Assembly (NCBI GenBank): GCA_002840755.1
Contig: PHBZ01000029.1
Location: forward strand, 1-64,000
Source: Chloroflexi bacterium HGW-Chloroflexi-10
GTDB taxonomy: Bacteria > Chloroflexota > Anaerolineae > Anaerolineales > Anaerolineaceae
Reading direction: 5' to 3'
Length of the DNA stretch: 64,000 bases
Shown: piece by piece, positions 25,084 through 33,281 of the stretch
Layout of the letters: every line of letters begins with the position of its first letter
Numbering within the stretch: the stretch's first letter is position 1
The notes under the pieces: model-generated
Told to the model about the DNA's origin: nothing
Database searches by the model: none
What the model saw: only the letters and a program-made list of their open reading frames with translations
Program-made: the position numbers and the translations under genes

Positions 25084-26556
25084 ATGAAGGTTCTCTTGTT
25101 GTACCCTGAATTCCCCGACACCTTTTGGAGTTTTAAACATGCCTTAAAGTTTATTGATAAAAAGGCTGGTAACCCGCCCCTGGGGTTGTTAACCGTGGCG
25201 GCTATGCTGCCGCACGGCTGGGAAAAACGGCTGGTGGATGTCAATATCCGCGCGCTGCGTGACGAAGACCTGGCCTGGGCGGATTGGGTGATGATCTCCG
25301 GCATGGTGGTACAGCGCGATTCGGCGTTCGAATTGATTGCGCGCTGTAACGCAGCCGGGAAAACCATAATCGCCGGCGGCCCCTTGTTTACCAGCGAATA
25401 CGAGAATTTTCCACAGGTGGATTATTTTGTCCTCAATGAGGGTGAGATCACCCTGCCACAGTTTTTGTTGGATTACAGTCAGGGCAAGGCGCAGCGCGTT
25501 TACCAGACTGAGGATTTCCCGGATATCCGTCAGACCCCGCCGCCAGCGTGGGAGTTGGCCGATCTGTCACAATATGCCACAATGAGTGTGCAATTTTCAC
25601 GCGGCTGCCCGTTTAATTGCGATTTCTGCAATGTGACCGCGTTGTTGGGCCACAAGCCGCGCACCAAGAGCGCCGCCCAATTAATTCAGGAACTGGATAA
25701 TCTCTATGCGCTGGGCTGGCGCGACGCGGTCTTTGTTGTGGATGATAATTTCATCGGCAATAAACGCATTCTTAAAGAAGAAGTACTGCCGGCGCTCATC
25801 GAATGGCGCAAAGGAAAATCCGGCGTACCCTTTAATACCGAAGTCTCAATCAACCTGGCGGATGATGCCGAGCTGATGCGCCTCATGGCCGCCGCCGGGT
25901 TTAATGAAGTCTTTATCGGCATTGAAACCCCCAATGACGACAGCCTTGTCGAATGCAGTAAATCCCAAAACCGTAACCGCGACCTGGTGGAAAGTGTCCG
26001 CCAGATTCAACGTTCCGGTATGCAGGTACAGGGCGGCTTTATTGTTGGCTTTGATGCCGATACGGAGTCTATCTTTGAACGCCAGGCCGAGTTTATTCAG
26101 AAAGCCGGGATTACCACTGCCATGATCGGGCTCTTACAGGCGCCGGCCGGGACGAAGCTGTATGCGCGCTTGAAAAAAGAAGGCCGTCTCCTGGGTGAGA
26201 TGACCGGCGATAACGGCGATGGCTCAACCAATATCATTCCGCGCCTGGATCTGAAAGTCTTGCAGGATGGCTACCGCTGGCTGGTGAAACGCCTCTACTC
26301 CCCTCAGGTATACTACCAGCGCTGCCTGACGCTCTTAAAAACAATAGAAGCGCCCCAGATTGCCCAAAAAATCGATTTCACCTACGCGCGCGCCCTCTTC
26401 CGCTCGATGTACCTGCTCGGGATGAAGGGCGTTGGCCGCCTCGAATATTGGAAACTGTTCTTCTGGGCTTTGTTCCGCAAACCCAGTATTTTTCCCCAGG
26501 CCATCACCCTTGCCATTTACGGCTATCACTTCCGCACCCTCGCCGACCGGGTATAA
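25084..26556 (+). CDS. B12-binding-domain radical SAM protein
   Basis: A 490-aa radical SAM enzyme with an N-terminal cobalamin-binding-type domain (MKVLLLYPEFPDTFWSF, NPPLGLLTVAAMLP) and the iron-sulfur motif FSRGCPFNCDFCN (CxxxCxxC) near residue 180. The region after ~350 (SPQVYYQRCLTLLKT) matches the DUF4070-type C-terminus found with HpnP/HpnR-like enzymes. Such proteins often methylate unactivated carbons or remodel lipids and pigments, but the substrate is not evident. AAGGAG precedes ATG 25084, favouring it over an upstream in-frame start at 25054. Confidence 0.85.
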   Translation: MKVLLLYPEFPDTFWSFKHALKFIDKKAGNPPLGLLTVAAMLPHGWEKRLVDVNIRALRDEDLAWADWVMISGMVVQRDSAFELIARCNAAGKTIIAGGPLFTSEYENFPQVDYFVLNEGEITLPQFLLDYSQGKAQRVYQTEDFPDIRQTPPPAWELADLSQYATMSVQFSRGCPFNCDFCNVTALLGHKPRTKSAAQLIQELDNLYALGWRDAVFVVDDNFIGNKRILKEEVLPALIEWRKGKSGVPFNTEVSINLADDAELMRLMAAAGFNEVFIGIETPNDDSLVECSKSQNRNRDLVESVRQIQRSGMQVQGGFIVGFDADTESIFERQAEFIQKAGITTAMIGLLQAPAGTKLYARLKKEGRLLGEMTGDNGDGSTNIIPRLDLKVLQDGYRWLVKRLYSPQVYYQRCLTLLKTIEAPQIAQKIDFTYARALFRSMYLLGMKGVGRLEYWKLFFWALFRKPSIFPQAITLAIYGYHFRTLADRV

Positions 26557-26590
26557 ACACGAAGACACAACGAAATGATACTATCATCCT

Positions 26591-26722
26591 CTTGTCATCC
26601 TGAAGGAGTTTGGAATTTTACTTGTCGTTCTAAGTGAGCGTAGCATATTTCCTTGTCAGTCTAAGGGAGATTAGTATATTCTTGTCATTCTGAAGGAGCG
26701 AAGCGACTGAAGAATCTCTGCC
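26591..26722. repeat. degenerate ~30-bp tandem repeat
   Basis: Four units start CTTGTC at 26591, 26621, 26652 and 26681 and continue (A/G)TTCTGAAGGAGCG-like. The last, CTTGTCATTCTGAAGGAGCG followed by AAGCGACTGAAGAATCT, looks like the founder sequence. Period is about 30 nt. It lies between convergent genes. Confidence 0.7.
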
Positions 26723-26746
26723 ACCCAATAACCAACCAGATAATTA

Positions 26747-27733
26747 TTATCTCAGGTAATCCGTAGCCGCTTCCTTCAAATTCTTAAGATGCCTCTCAAA
26801 ATACTCATCGTTCAGAAAACCAACCCCCCATTCAGCAGCGTTTTCGGAATGTACCCCCATGTGCCACAGATAACGCGCACAGGCGAAAAGAGGAACAGCC
26901 TGCACATCCAACTCCCGGATAGGGCGGGTTGCACGGTAAGCAGTTAAGAACGGTTCCCAGCGCGCGGCAACCGCATCCTGCAGGCGGCAGCACCAAAGAA
27001 ATACGCCCAGATCATAGGCGCGGAAACAGTGCCCACCGCAATCGAAGTCAAAGAAAGTCAGCGTACCATCTGGAGCAACGTGGGCATGGTAGCCCTGCAG
27101 GTCGCCATGGCAGAAACCCTGTTCTAAGTCCTCAACCGGCAAAGCCTGAATGCGCTGCCGCAAGGTATGCGCAAAATCCAGCACAAATTGCCAATCCCCC
27201 AGGCGGTGAGCCAGAAAAGGCTCAATAAATTCCAGCGGGCGTACCGTGAAATAATCCGGATCCATGCGGAACCGCGGGTGCGGGCTGGAGAAATCATCCA
27301 GCGCGTTGTGCATCCGGGCGACAGCTTCTCCGTATCGCCGTGCCACCAGTTCAGGTTCGGTATCATATGAAATCTCAGGGCCAGGTGCCTCAGTGAAGAG
27401 CGCCACATAACGCGTCCCTTCCGGGGCAAGGATCGAGCAAAAAGGTAACCCATCCTGGTACGCCACGGGTTTGGCCGCCGGAAATCTTTTGCTTTTTAGG
27501 TGGTTGAGAACGTCCAGTTCATAGCGGATATCCGCCAGTGTCCGCCAACGCATGCGGTAAGCACGCAGATAGTAAACGGTGCCATCCACAGTTTTAATCC
27601 GGTAAGTATGGTTAAAGCCGCCGCTGAAAAATTGGCATTCCACTACGGCATCCAGCCCAAAACCGGGCAGAATATCGCGGATGAACGCTTGCGGGTCGAG
27701 GATGGTTTCAATGGAAGGAAAAGGGTTAGTCAT
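26747..27733 (-). CDS. APH-type phosphotransferase
   Basis: A 328-aa kinase-like protein of the aminoglycoside/choline/homoserine phosphotransferase superfamily. It shows FSGGFNHTYRIKT (nucleotide loop), YYLRAYR (Lys-like position replaced by Arg), the catalytic loop FCHGDLQGYHAHV (HGDxxxxH), and metal motif FFDFDCGG. The overall arrangement resembles SrkA/HipA-like stress kinases or homoserine kinase type II. The substrate is unknown; a resistance role is not supported by context. Confidence 0.8.
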   Translation of the reverse strand: MTNPFPSIETILDPQAFIRDILPGFGLDAVVECQFFSGGFNHTYRIKTVDGTVYYLRAYRMRWRTLADIRYELDVLNHLKSKRFPAAKPVAYQDGLPFCSILAPEGTRYVALFTEAPGPEISYDTEPELVARRYGEAVARMHNALDDFSSPHPRFRMDPDYFTVRPLEFIEPFLAHRLGDWQFVLDFAHTLRQRIQALPVEDLEQGFCHGDLQGYHAHVAPDGTLTFFDFDCGGHCFRAYDLGVFLWCCRLQDAVAARWEPFLTAYRATRPIRELDVQAVPLFACARYLWHMGVHSENAAEWGVGFLNDEYFERHLKNLKEAATDYLR

Positions 27734-27838
27734 TGGAGTTCTTTCGGCGGGAGCGATAATTACAGGTTAGTGGAAAGTGGCCGCAAATACAACGGCCATC
27801 TGGGCGGGAAAACAAGATCGCCTTCTCTGCGCAAAACG

Positions 27839-27930
27839 GCTGCGTGCGCCAATATGTAAGGGCGAAGCAGATTAAAAAGGAATCGTCTGATCCCGATGAA
27901 GCCGGCCTCACCCTTACTGGCGCACGCAGC
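27839..27930. repeat. 92-bp element with 13-bp perfect inverted ends
   Basis: Arms GCTGCGTGCGCCA (27839-27851) and TGGCGCACGCAGC (27918-27930), with inner TAAGGG (27857-27862) and CCCTTA (27911-27916). It lies between the phosphotransferase start and the GNAT stop on the minus strand, so it may also act as terminator of the GNAT gene. Confidence 0.7.
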
Positions 27931-27938
27931 AAACCCTT

Positions 27939-28919
27939 CTACCCTGCTCGCAGTTCCTTCTCTAACGTAACAAACTCACTCACGGTTTGCATACCGGCTT
28001 TCAGATACAACCGCGTTGCTCCGGTTGCATTGGCGGCATCCACACCCAGGCCAATCTCCTTCGTCCCGCGTTGGTAGAATGTCCCAAAAGAAAGCTGTAG
28101 CAGTGCTAACCCCAGCCCATATTTGCGCCAGGCCGGGCGTACTCCCAATGTTTGAATCCAGCCAATCCCCATCCGGTAATGATTGATGGAAAAGCCGGCC
28201 ACCTCTGTACCGTCCCAGACCACCTGCCACAGCGTCGGGTCATATTCGGGATTATCGAAACTGTAATAAGAAAATTCTTCAAAGGTCAGTTTATGGCTGC
28301 CCCAATTTCCGGCAAAAGCCTCATTTCGCGCCTCCCATACGGCCATAGCATCTTGCTCTTTTACAAAAGGCCGCACTTCAAACTTGCCTGGCAGAACCGG
28401 AGTGGGCGGTGTAGCCGTTAGTTCAATCCCCATACGCCAGTGATAGCGTACCGCGCTAAAGCCGGCATGCGCGCAGATAGCCTTGCCTGTTTCATCCTTG
28501 TTGTCCAATGCAATGCGGATAAACACGCGTTTATCAGGGTCTGCCAATTGTACATGCGCCTGGGCGCGCTCTTCCAGCGCCTGCAGCATCGCAATCCCAA
28601 CGCCTGCCCCCTTGAATTGCGGATGAATGTAAATATCGCCGTTCAATTCGCAGTGTTCATTAATATCAAAGAGTGCCGCATAACCGGCCACCCGGCCATC
28701 GCTGGTTTCAACCACAAAGGCATCCTGCTCCGGATTGAAGCCGGCGTACTTCCATTCGTTTTCCAGGTCCTCTGCTGTCACCGCCACACTGGTGTCGCCC
28801 TCCGCTTCACAAATATCATAAATCGCCTGTGTAATCGTGTTTAAATCAGTCCAACGGACAGCCCGCAAAGATAGTGCCGCGTCCAGAATCATCTCATTCA
28901 AAGGAATTTTTGTGGTCAT
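27939..28919 (-). CDS. GNAT acetyltransferase with two domains
   Basis: A 326-aa protein with tandem GNAT folds. The first half has VAGYAALFDINEH, then GDIYIHPQFKGAGVGIAMLQALEERA, an acetyl-CoA pyrophosphate-binding loop. The second half has VAGFSINHYRMG and IQTLGVRPAWRKYGLGLALLQLSF, a second Q/RxxGxG/A-like loop, and ends with TRLYLKAGMQTV. The substrate is unknown; similar proteins include mycothiol synthase-like and antibiotic acetyltransferases. Ends just before the palindromic element at 27839-27930. Confidence 0.82.
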   Translation of the reverse strand: MTTKIPLNEMILDAALSLRAVRWTDLNTITQAIYDICEAEGDTSVAVTAEDLENEWKYAGFNPEQDAFVVETSDGRVAGYAALFDINEHCELNGDIYIHPQFKGAGVGIAMLQALEERAQAHVQLADPDKRVFIRIALDNKDETGKAICAHAGFSAVRYHWRMGIELTATPPTPVLPGKFEVRPFVKEQDAMAVWEARNEAFAGNWGSHKLTFEEFSYYSFDNPEYDPTLWQVVWDGTEVAGFSINHYRMGIGWIQTLGVRPAWRKYGLGLALLQLSFGTFYQRGTKEIGLGVDAANATGATRLYLKAGMQTVSEFVTLEKELRAG

Positions 28920-29104
28920 TTTTCTCTCCTGTTATGTTTTACAGGCATCTTACCTGTAATTGTGGTTTGTATTTCGCTTTATCGCGGTTGATAAACATCA
29001 AATTCCATTGGTTAAAAAATATTGCTCATGTTAACCTCAAAAATAAACTCACCATTTACAACAGCACACATGCAAGCGTGCCGCTGCTGTGAGAAATACA
29101 GCTC

Positions 29105-29210
29105 AATATCCCGGCTTGAGATGGATGAAACAAACAGAAGGCAGGCAAAAGCCTGGCTCAAACTTGCTGCGATGTTCCGCAGCCTGCTGTTTTACGTCAA
29201 TGGGGATATT
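29105..29210. other. possible structured RNA or mobile hairpin element
   Basis: Outer arms AATATCCC (29105-29112) and GGGATATT (29203-29210) enclose two good hairpins: CAGGC-aaaa-GCCTG (29142-29155) and GCTGCG-atgttc-CGCAGC (29166-29183). The arrangement could fold as a multi-branch junction on either strand. No known RNA family is recognised. Confidence 0.35.
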
Positions 29211-29327
29211 TGGTTTCTTATATGCTCATCGGAGGGTACCACACAGGGATCAATTTCTGGGATAAATCCAGTATATCATTAATTGGTTTCAGGCAGCGTA
29301 AACCCCCTCCCCTTTTTTTGCTTGTCG

Positions 29328-29387
29328 TTCTGTACGGGCGAGGCCGGAAAAATTATCCCTGCCCGTTTAACACCCATGCCTCGCCCT
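29328..29387. repeat. palindromic repeat, copy E
   Basis: Begins TTCTGTAC, then arm GGGCGAGGC (29336-29344) and arm GCCTCGCCC (29378-29386), perfect 9 bp. The interior GCCCGT can alternatively pair with ACGGGC. Direct duplicate of copy F about 100 nt away. Confidence 0.75.
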
Positions 29388-29429
29388 TCTCTGCGCACCC
29401 TCGCATAACTACCTCAATCTGTGCACCCA

Positions 29430-29490
29430 TTCTGTACGGGCGAGGCTGAAAGAATTACCACTGCCCGTTCAATACCCGAAGCCTCGCCCT
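29430..29490. repeat. palindromic repeat, copy F
   Basis: Same start TTCTGTAC, arm GGGCGAGGC (29438-29446), interior CTGCCCGTT, arm GCCTCGCCC (29481-29489). About 80% identical to copy E by eye. Confidence 0.75.
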
Positions 29491-29548
29491 CTCCGGCCAA
29501 GTCAGACTTAACCACCATATTGCTCGGATCGGTGGAATACGCTCCCAT

Positions 29549-32050
29549 TTACGGTGACGGAGCACAATACCACTCAGCCGGCGGTTCGGTGTCGCTGCAC
29601 ATCGCCTCGATTCCATTCCACCAGCATCTCGTGCCGTCATTGCACGTGCAAATATTAATAATCGATCCTGGGTGCGGCAGGCAGGGCGCCTCATTAATCA
29701 ATACTGGCTCAGAGTCAAGTTGGGTTCCATCCTGCAGAACCACCCTCACAATCAGGTGAATCTCTTCTTCCGTCTCGTCCGCTACGCTGAATGTTCCCTG
29801 CATCTCTCCGCTTTTTGTCACCGTTAATTCACCCAAAGTTTCAAATGAGTCGCTATTTCCGGCCTGGTAGAGAATCGCCTCAGCCCTCTCAATGCGTTCG
29901 CCCGGGGAGGGCGCCAATTCGGCATCCAGGATCAGCCTGGCATAAATTTCCCGCCGGCCGTCCGAACGATCCACGTTCAGATCTTCCGCGTTTTCAATCA
30001 CCACCCTGGCGCAGGTGCAGCGCGGAGCGTCCAATCCAAAGGAATTAAACGTCGTCAGTGCCGTCAAACGCCCCATATCGCCCGCGCTGCTATAATATTC
30101 CTCGTGGTCCACATCCCCAATACGATAACGGGTTTGGGCAATCCCCATCCCGGCCATGCTCACCACAGGTACCGCGCCATCGCTTTCACCTTCCATGTGC
30201 TCGCCGCCCGAATCGCTGATCGTTTTCAGCGTGTCCTTTAACAGGGTCGGCAGAATGGTAGCGCCAATCGCCGTCTCACCGGACTGATCCGGCAGCCGCT
30301 TGCTGGTTGTTCCGTATAAGAACACATACTTGTCGGTATTGTAATACGGGTCGCTGTCGTTGAACTTTTTCAAATTGTCGTTGTATAGCCACGATCCATC
30401 CACCAGGTTATAGCTTGTGTTGCCTGGGTCCATAAGGATCAGTGCCCGGGTGTCATCCATGAAGATTTCATCCAGTCGTAAGGGACGCACGTTATCCCAG
30501 CGCAGGTCGCGCGTGCCAGGAGTATCCAGTTGCACCTTAAGATCCAGTATCCATTCCAGCATTCCGCTCCCCAGGATGGTGTTGACATCGCCTTCCGGAA
30601 GGGAACTGGGAAACCAATGGGCGGCCCGCAGTTGGCCGGGATTAACCATATAAGCCCCGCGGAAAATATACCCGAGCGTGACCAGCGGGCTGCCGTGGTG
30701 CGGTGTGCCCCAGGTTACCAGCTGTTGGAAGGAATCCTGCATGTATTCGTCAAACTGGCGAATGCCGGCGCGCGCCACCAGGCCGCCCATCGAATGCGCG
30801 GTGATGAAAACATTCACCGGCATGTTGGCTTCCCGCATCCGCTTAATTTGGTAGCCGTCGTTTTTCGCGCCAACCCGCAAGGCTTTGGCAAAAGTGTCGC
30901 CCAATGGTTCCACCGGATTGCCTTCAATTGGGCTGTACGCGGACCGAAAGGTCGGATAAATGAATTCATAAAAAGCGGTGCAGTCTACCTGGTCAGCCTG
31001 TGTTTCCAGGAAGGTCTTGTAATATTCATTCCAGGCCTCTTGTTTATAGGCATAGTTCCACGGCTCATCGGTAGTGGCCGGCGTGCTGCCGTCTTTCTCC
31101 TGTTCATTGTGGCCGTGCACCAGCACAATCATGTTGCTGATCGGCTTTTGCAGAGTCTCTATGTCCACATCCATATCCGCCGGGCGGCGATATCCGGGGA
31201 AATCCGCGTCCGGGATCATGCGCACCAGGCGCGGGTAAGCATACCAATCCAGGTCCGTCTGAAAGGTCATCGGCACATATTTCACTATCAGGAAACGCCC
31301 ATCTCCATACTGCGGTAACTGTGCGGCCATTTTGGCGGCCCCGGATTCAGTAGAGGCTGCTACGGCTGCGATCATGCCGGCGATTTCGGTATCGACGATC
31401 AATATATCGCCGCTGCTGTCCAGGGTGAGCGGCAAAAATGTAATCTGGTCGGTGTAAATTTCACCATCCACCCACAACGGCCCCACCCGCGCAATGTTGA
31501 CAGTCGCTGGATGTAGCTCTCCCAATTCCCATGCCGGTATTGTCAGCGTCGGAATAAAGTCCTCGCCCACCTGGTTCAGGTCAAACGCCACTACACGCGT
31601 ACTGCCGCTGGTTTCAAGGCCCGGCTGATCCAACTGGGTGTCGCTGCTCTCGCGTGCCAACCGGACGCCAACCGGGTTTGTAGTGGCCGGCAAATCCAGC
31701 CGGGTGTTGTCGCTCAGGGAAAGGCTCGTTGGTGCGCCGCCGGTGACTCCCTCAACCATTTCCGGGGTCGTATCAGCGCTGCGGATGCGTTGCAGTGCAT
31801 AATTTTCTTCCATGCTTTCAGGTTGAACATCGTCGTTGCCTGCATAAATTTCAAATTCTGTTTCAACCGGGTCTGTTGGCCAGCCAACAATTTCTTCACC
31901 AAACGGATCGAAAACAAAATAAGCAACAACGAGGATCGCGCAAACACCCAGGAAAGCTGCGCAGCCGCCCACTACGGAAGCAATCAGGCAGCCTTTCTTA
32001 TTTTGCGATGCTGCTGGTTTCTGCGGAGAACGGTTGGGGTTAGATGGCAT
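29549..32050 (-). CDS. membrane-anchored lipase/PGAP1-like alpha/beta-hydrolase
   Basis: An 833-aa protein. Residues ~20-50 form a transmembrane anchor (CLIASVVGGCAAFLGVCAIL), with most of the protein outside. Residues ~300-480 hold the hydrolase core: NMIVLVHGHNE (oxyanion region) and VFITAHSMGGLVARAG (nucleophile Ser in HSMGG), then LVTWGTPHHGSP, which is typical of lipases and PGAP1/LCAT-like enzymes. A His near GGEHMEGESDG is a candidate for the triad. The region after ~690 looks beta-rich, and a Cys-rich tail ends the protein (ICTCNDGTRCWW). The substrate is unknown; polyester or lipid hydrolysis is an inference. The ATG follows AAAGGA. Confidence 0.75.
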   Translation of the reverse strand: MPSNPNRSPQKPAASQNKKGCLIASVVGGCAAFLGVCAILVVAYFVFDPFGEEIVGWPTDPVETEFEIYAGNDDVQPESMEENYALQRIRSADTTPEMVEGVTGGAPTSLSLSDNTRLDLPATTNPVGVRLARESSDTQLDQPGLETSGSTRVVAFDLNQVGEDFIPTLTIPAWELGELHPATVNIARVGPLWVDGEIYTDQITFLPLTLDSSGDILIVDTEIAGMIAAVAASTESGAAKMAAQLPQYGDGRFLIVKYVPMTFQTDLDWYAYPRLVRMIPDADFPGYRRPADMDVDIETLQKPISNMIVLVHGHNEQEKDGSTPATTDEPWNYAYKQEAWNEYYKTFLETQADQVDCTAFYEFIYPTFRSAYSPIEGNPVEPLGDTFAKALRVGAKNDGYQIKRMREANMPVNVFITAHSMGGLVARAGIRQFDEYMQDSFQQLVTWGTPHHGSPLVTLGYIFRGAYMVNPGQLRAAHWFPSSLPEGDVNTILGSGMLEWILDLKVQLDTPGTRDLRWDNVRPLRLDEIFMDDTRALILMDPGNTSYNLVDGSWLYNDNLKKFNDSDPYYNTDKYVFLYGTTSKRLPDQSGETAIGATILPTLLKDTLKTISDSGGEHMEGESDGAVPVVSMAGMGIAQTRYRIGDVDHEEYYSSAGDMGRLTALTTFNSFGLDAPRCTCARVVIENAEDLNVDRSDGRREIYARLILDAELAPSPGERIERAEAILYQAGNSDSFETLGELTVTKSGEMQGTFSVADETEEEIHLIVRVVLQDGTQLDSEPVLINEAPCLPHPGSIINICTCNDGTRCWWNGIEAMCSDTEPPAEWYCAPSP

Positions 32051-32054
32051 CGTC

Positions 32055-32207
32055 TTATATTCCTTTTACCATGATCATATTTGGGGATTTTGGATAGCTG
32101 CAAGATCGAACATGACCGGTCACGATAAATGAGCACTCGTGAGAACCTTGTCCTGAATATTGTACATCATTCACCAGTAAATCGCTCGTCTCTTCATTAC
32201 TATCCAT
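32055..32207 (-). CDS. possible small protein upstream of the lipase gene
   Basis: A 50-codon frame ending 4 nt before the lipase ATG. It begins MDSNEETSDLLV and has two Cys residues in the second half. AGGTG lies 8 nt before ATG 32207. The lipase ribosome-binding site AAAGGA overlaps its last codons, as expected for a coupled leader or small operon gene. No family is recognised, and chance cannot be excluded. Confidence 0.3.
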   Translation of the reverse strand: MDSNEETSDLLVNDVQYSGQGSHECSFIVTGHVRSCSYPKSPNMIMVKGI

Positions 32208-32286
32208 ACACTTATCACCTTCAGAAAAAAAGTGTTGTTTCATTAAGCAGGGCATGTTTTGGTCGATTTTTTTTCAAATTGGGGGA

Positions 32287-32315
32287 TTGACTTTTTAGAA
32301 CAATTATTCTATAAT
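32287..32315 (+). promoter_or_regulatory. orphan sigma70-type promoter with palindromic spacer
   Basis: TTGACT (32287-32292), 17-nt spacer, TATAAT (32310-32315). The spacer and -10 contain the palindrome TAGAA-caatta-TTCTA. The next plus-strand gene is ~580 nt away. A hairpin TCACAC-tgttg-GTGTGA followed by an A-rich stretch lies just downstream, so a short transcript is possible. Confidence 0.5.
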
Positions 32316-32714
32316 AATCCTGTTGCAAACCATCACACTGTTGGTGTGTGACGAAAAAACAAACAACGATCGCACTTTAACAACCGCATAGTAATCACCC
32401 ACCCTTTACCTTAAACCCTATAGGATCAGCGCAGTATCCTTGCTTTTCCGTTCAGTACCTATCTTTTTTTCGCGTGTTTCGCGTTTTTCGTGGTAAATAA
32501 AAATAACCTTATAATCATCAACCGCCCTTTACCTGATTCCAAATTCCTGTTTTAGCATTCGTTCCACATTCGTTCCAAAACGAATAACTGTCAATAAACA
32601 GCATATCCACTGCCCCCATCGAAGCCACCCCCACCCATACTGGTAATTTCCCGGAAAAGCATTCGTTCCGATTGGAATATTTTGCACGATAAACGAAAAA
32701 AAACGAATCCGTAT

Positions 32715-32734
32715 GGGCGACGCATGCGTCGCCC
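32715..32734. repeat. 20-bp perfect palindrome
   Basis: GGGCGACGCATGCGTCGCCC is its own reverse complement. I recall sequences of this type recurring in intergenic regions of many environmental bacterial genomes, but did not check. Confidence 0.65.
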
Positions 32735-32891
32735 TCAGACAAGGGTGGGCTGCTAATGAAAGGTGAAACACAATCCATAATTCTCCGGACCCTATCCACG
32801 CCCGCGCTATACTTCTTTTTGCAGCTCGGTTAGATATGCTCTATAGTCTATTTGCAAACAAAAACACTCCCCAACCAAAGGAGCCAAACCC

Positions 32892-33269
32892 ATGACAATC
32901 ATTACCAGTGAAGATTGCGGTAATTCGCCGAAAAACACGTTCCTGCAGGATTTGACCATTGCCTTTGCCAGGAGCGATAACGCATATATTCTGGACCGAA
33001 TAACACACGACGTCCGCTGGGAAATTGTGGGGGCGGCGCACGTAACCGGAAAAGCGGATTTTGTCGCCATGATAGCGCAGATGGATGCCAGTGATGTGGC
33101 CGAGATCACCGTCTTACATGTGGTTTCTCACGGCAAGGCGGGTGCGGTCAACGGCACCCGGAAGTTTAAGAGCGGCAAAGCGGAGGCGTTCTGTAATGTG
33201 TATGAATTCAGCAATGCGAAGGCCGAGCGTGTAAAAGAGATTAAATCATATGTGATCCCGATGAAATGA
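32892..33269 (+). CDS. NTF2/SnoaL-like small protein
   Basis: A 125-aa protein with the cone-shaped NTF2/SnoaL pattern: an N-terminal helix (FLQDLTIAFARSD), YILDRITHDVRWEIVG, VTGKADFVAMIAQM, then three long strands TVLHVVSHGKAGAVNGTRKF, AFCNVYEFS and VKEIKSYVIP. Members include polyketide cyclases, isomerases and binding proteins; no catalytic assignment is possible here. AAAGGAG precedes the ATG. It lies 12 nt before the methyltransferase gene, probably cotranscribed. Confidence 0.7.
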   Translation: MTIITSEDCGNSPKNTFLQDLTIAFARSDNAYILDRITHDVRWEIVGAAHVTGKADFVAMIAQMDASDVAEITVLHVVSHGKAGAVNGTRKFKSGKAEAFCNVYEFSNAKAERVKEIKSYVIPMK

Positions 33270-33281
33270 AGGACGTACAAT

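Larger units (their letters stand above)
28920..29548. other. 629-nt intergenic region with structured repeats
   Basis: No convincing gene. It contains a stem-loop-rich segment (29105-29210) and two copies of a 60-bp palindromic repeat (29328-29387, 29430-29490). Short open frames here merely translate the repeats. It separates two minus-strand genes. Confidence 0.6.
32208..32891. other. intergenic region with orphan promoter and palindrome
   Basis: No convincing gene; frames of 80-93 codons on the minus strand have no recognisable features. It holds a strong plus-strand promoter (32287-32315), a 20-bp palindrome (32715-32734) directly followed by a partial AAGGGTGGGCTG arm of the palindromic family (near 32740), and three copies of CATTCGTTCC within about 110 nt (near 32557, 32567 and 32659). 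Confidence 0.55.

Noticed and set aside
32518..32799. 93-codon minus-strand frame in the gap before the SnoaL-like gene
   Set aside because: It spans the 20-bp palindrome and short repeats, shows no family features and has no convincing start.
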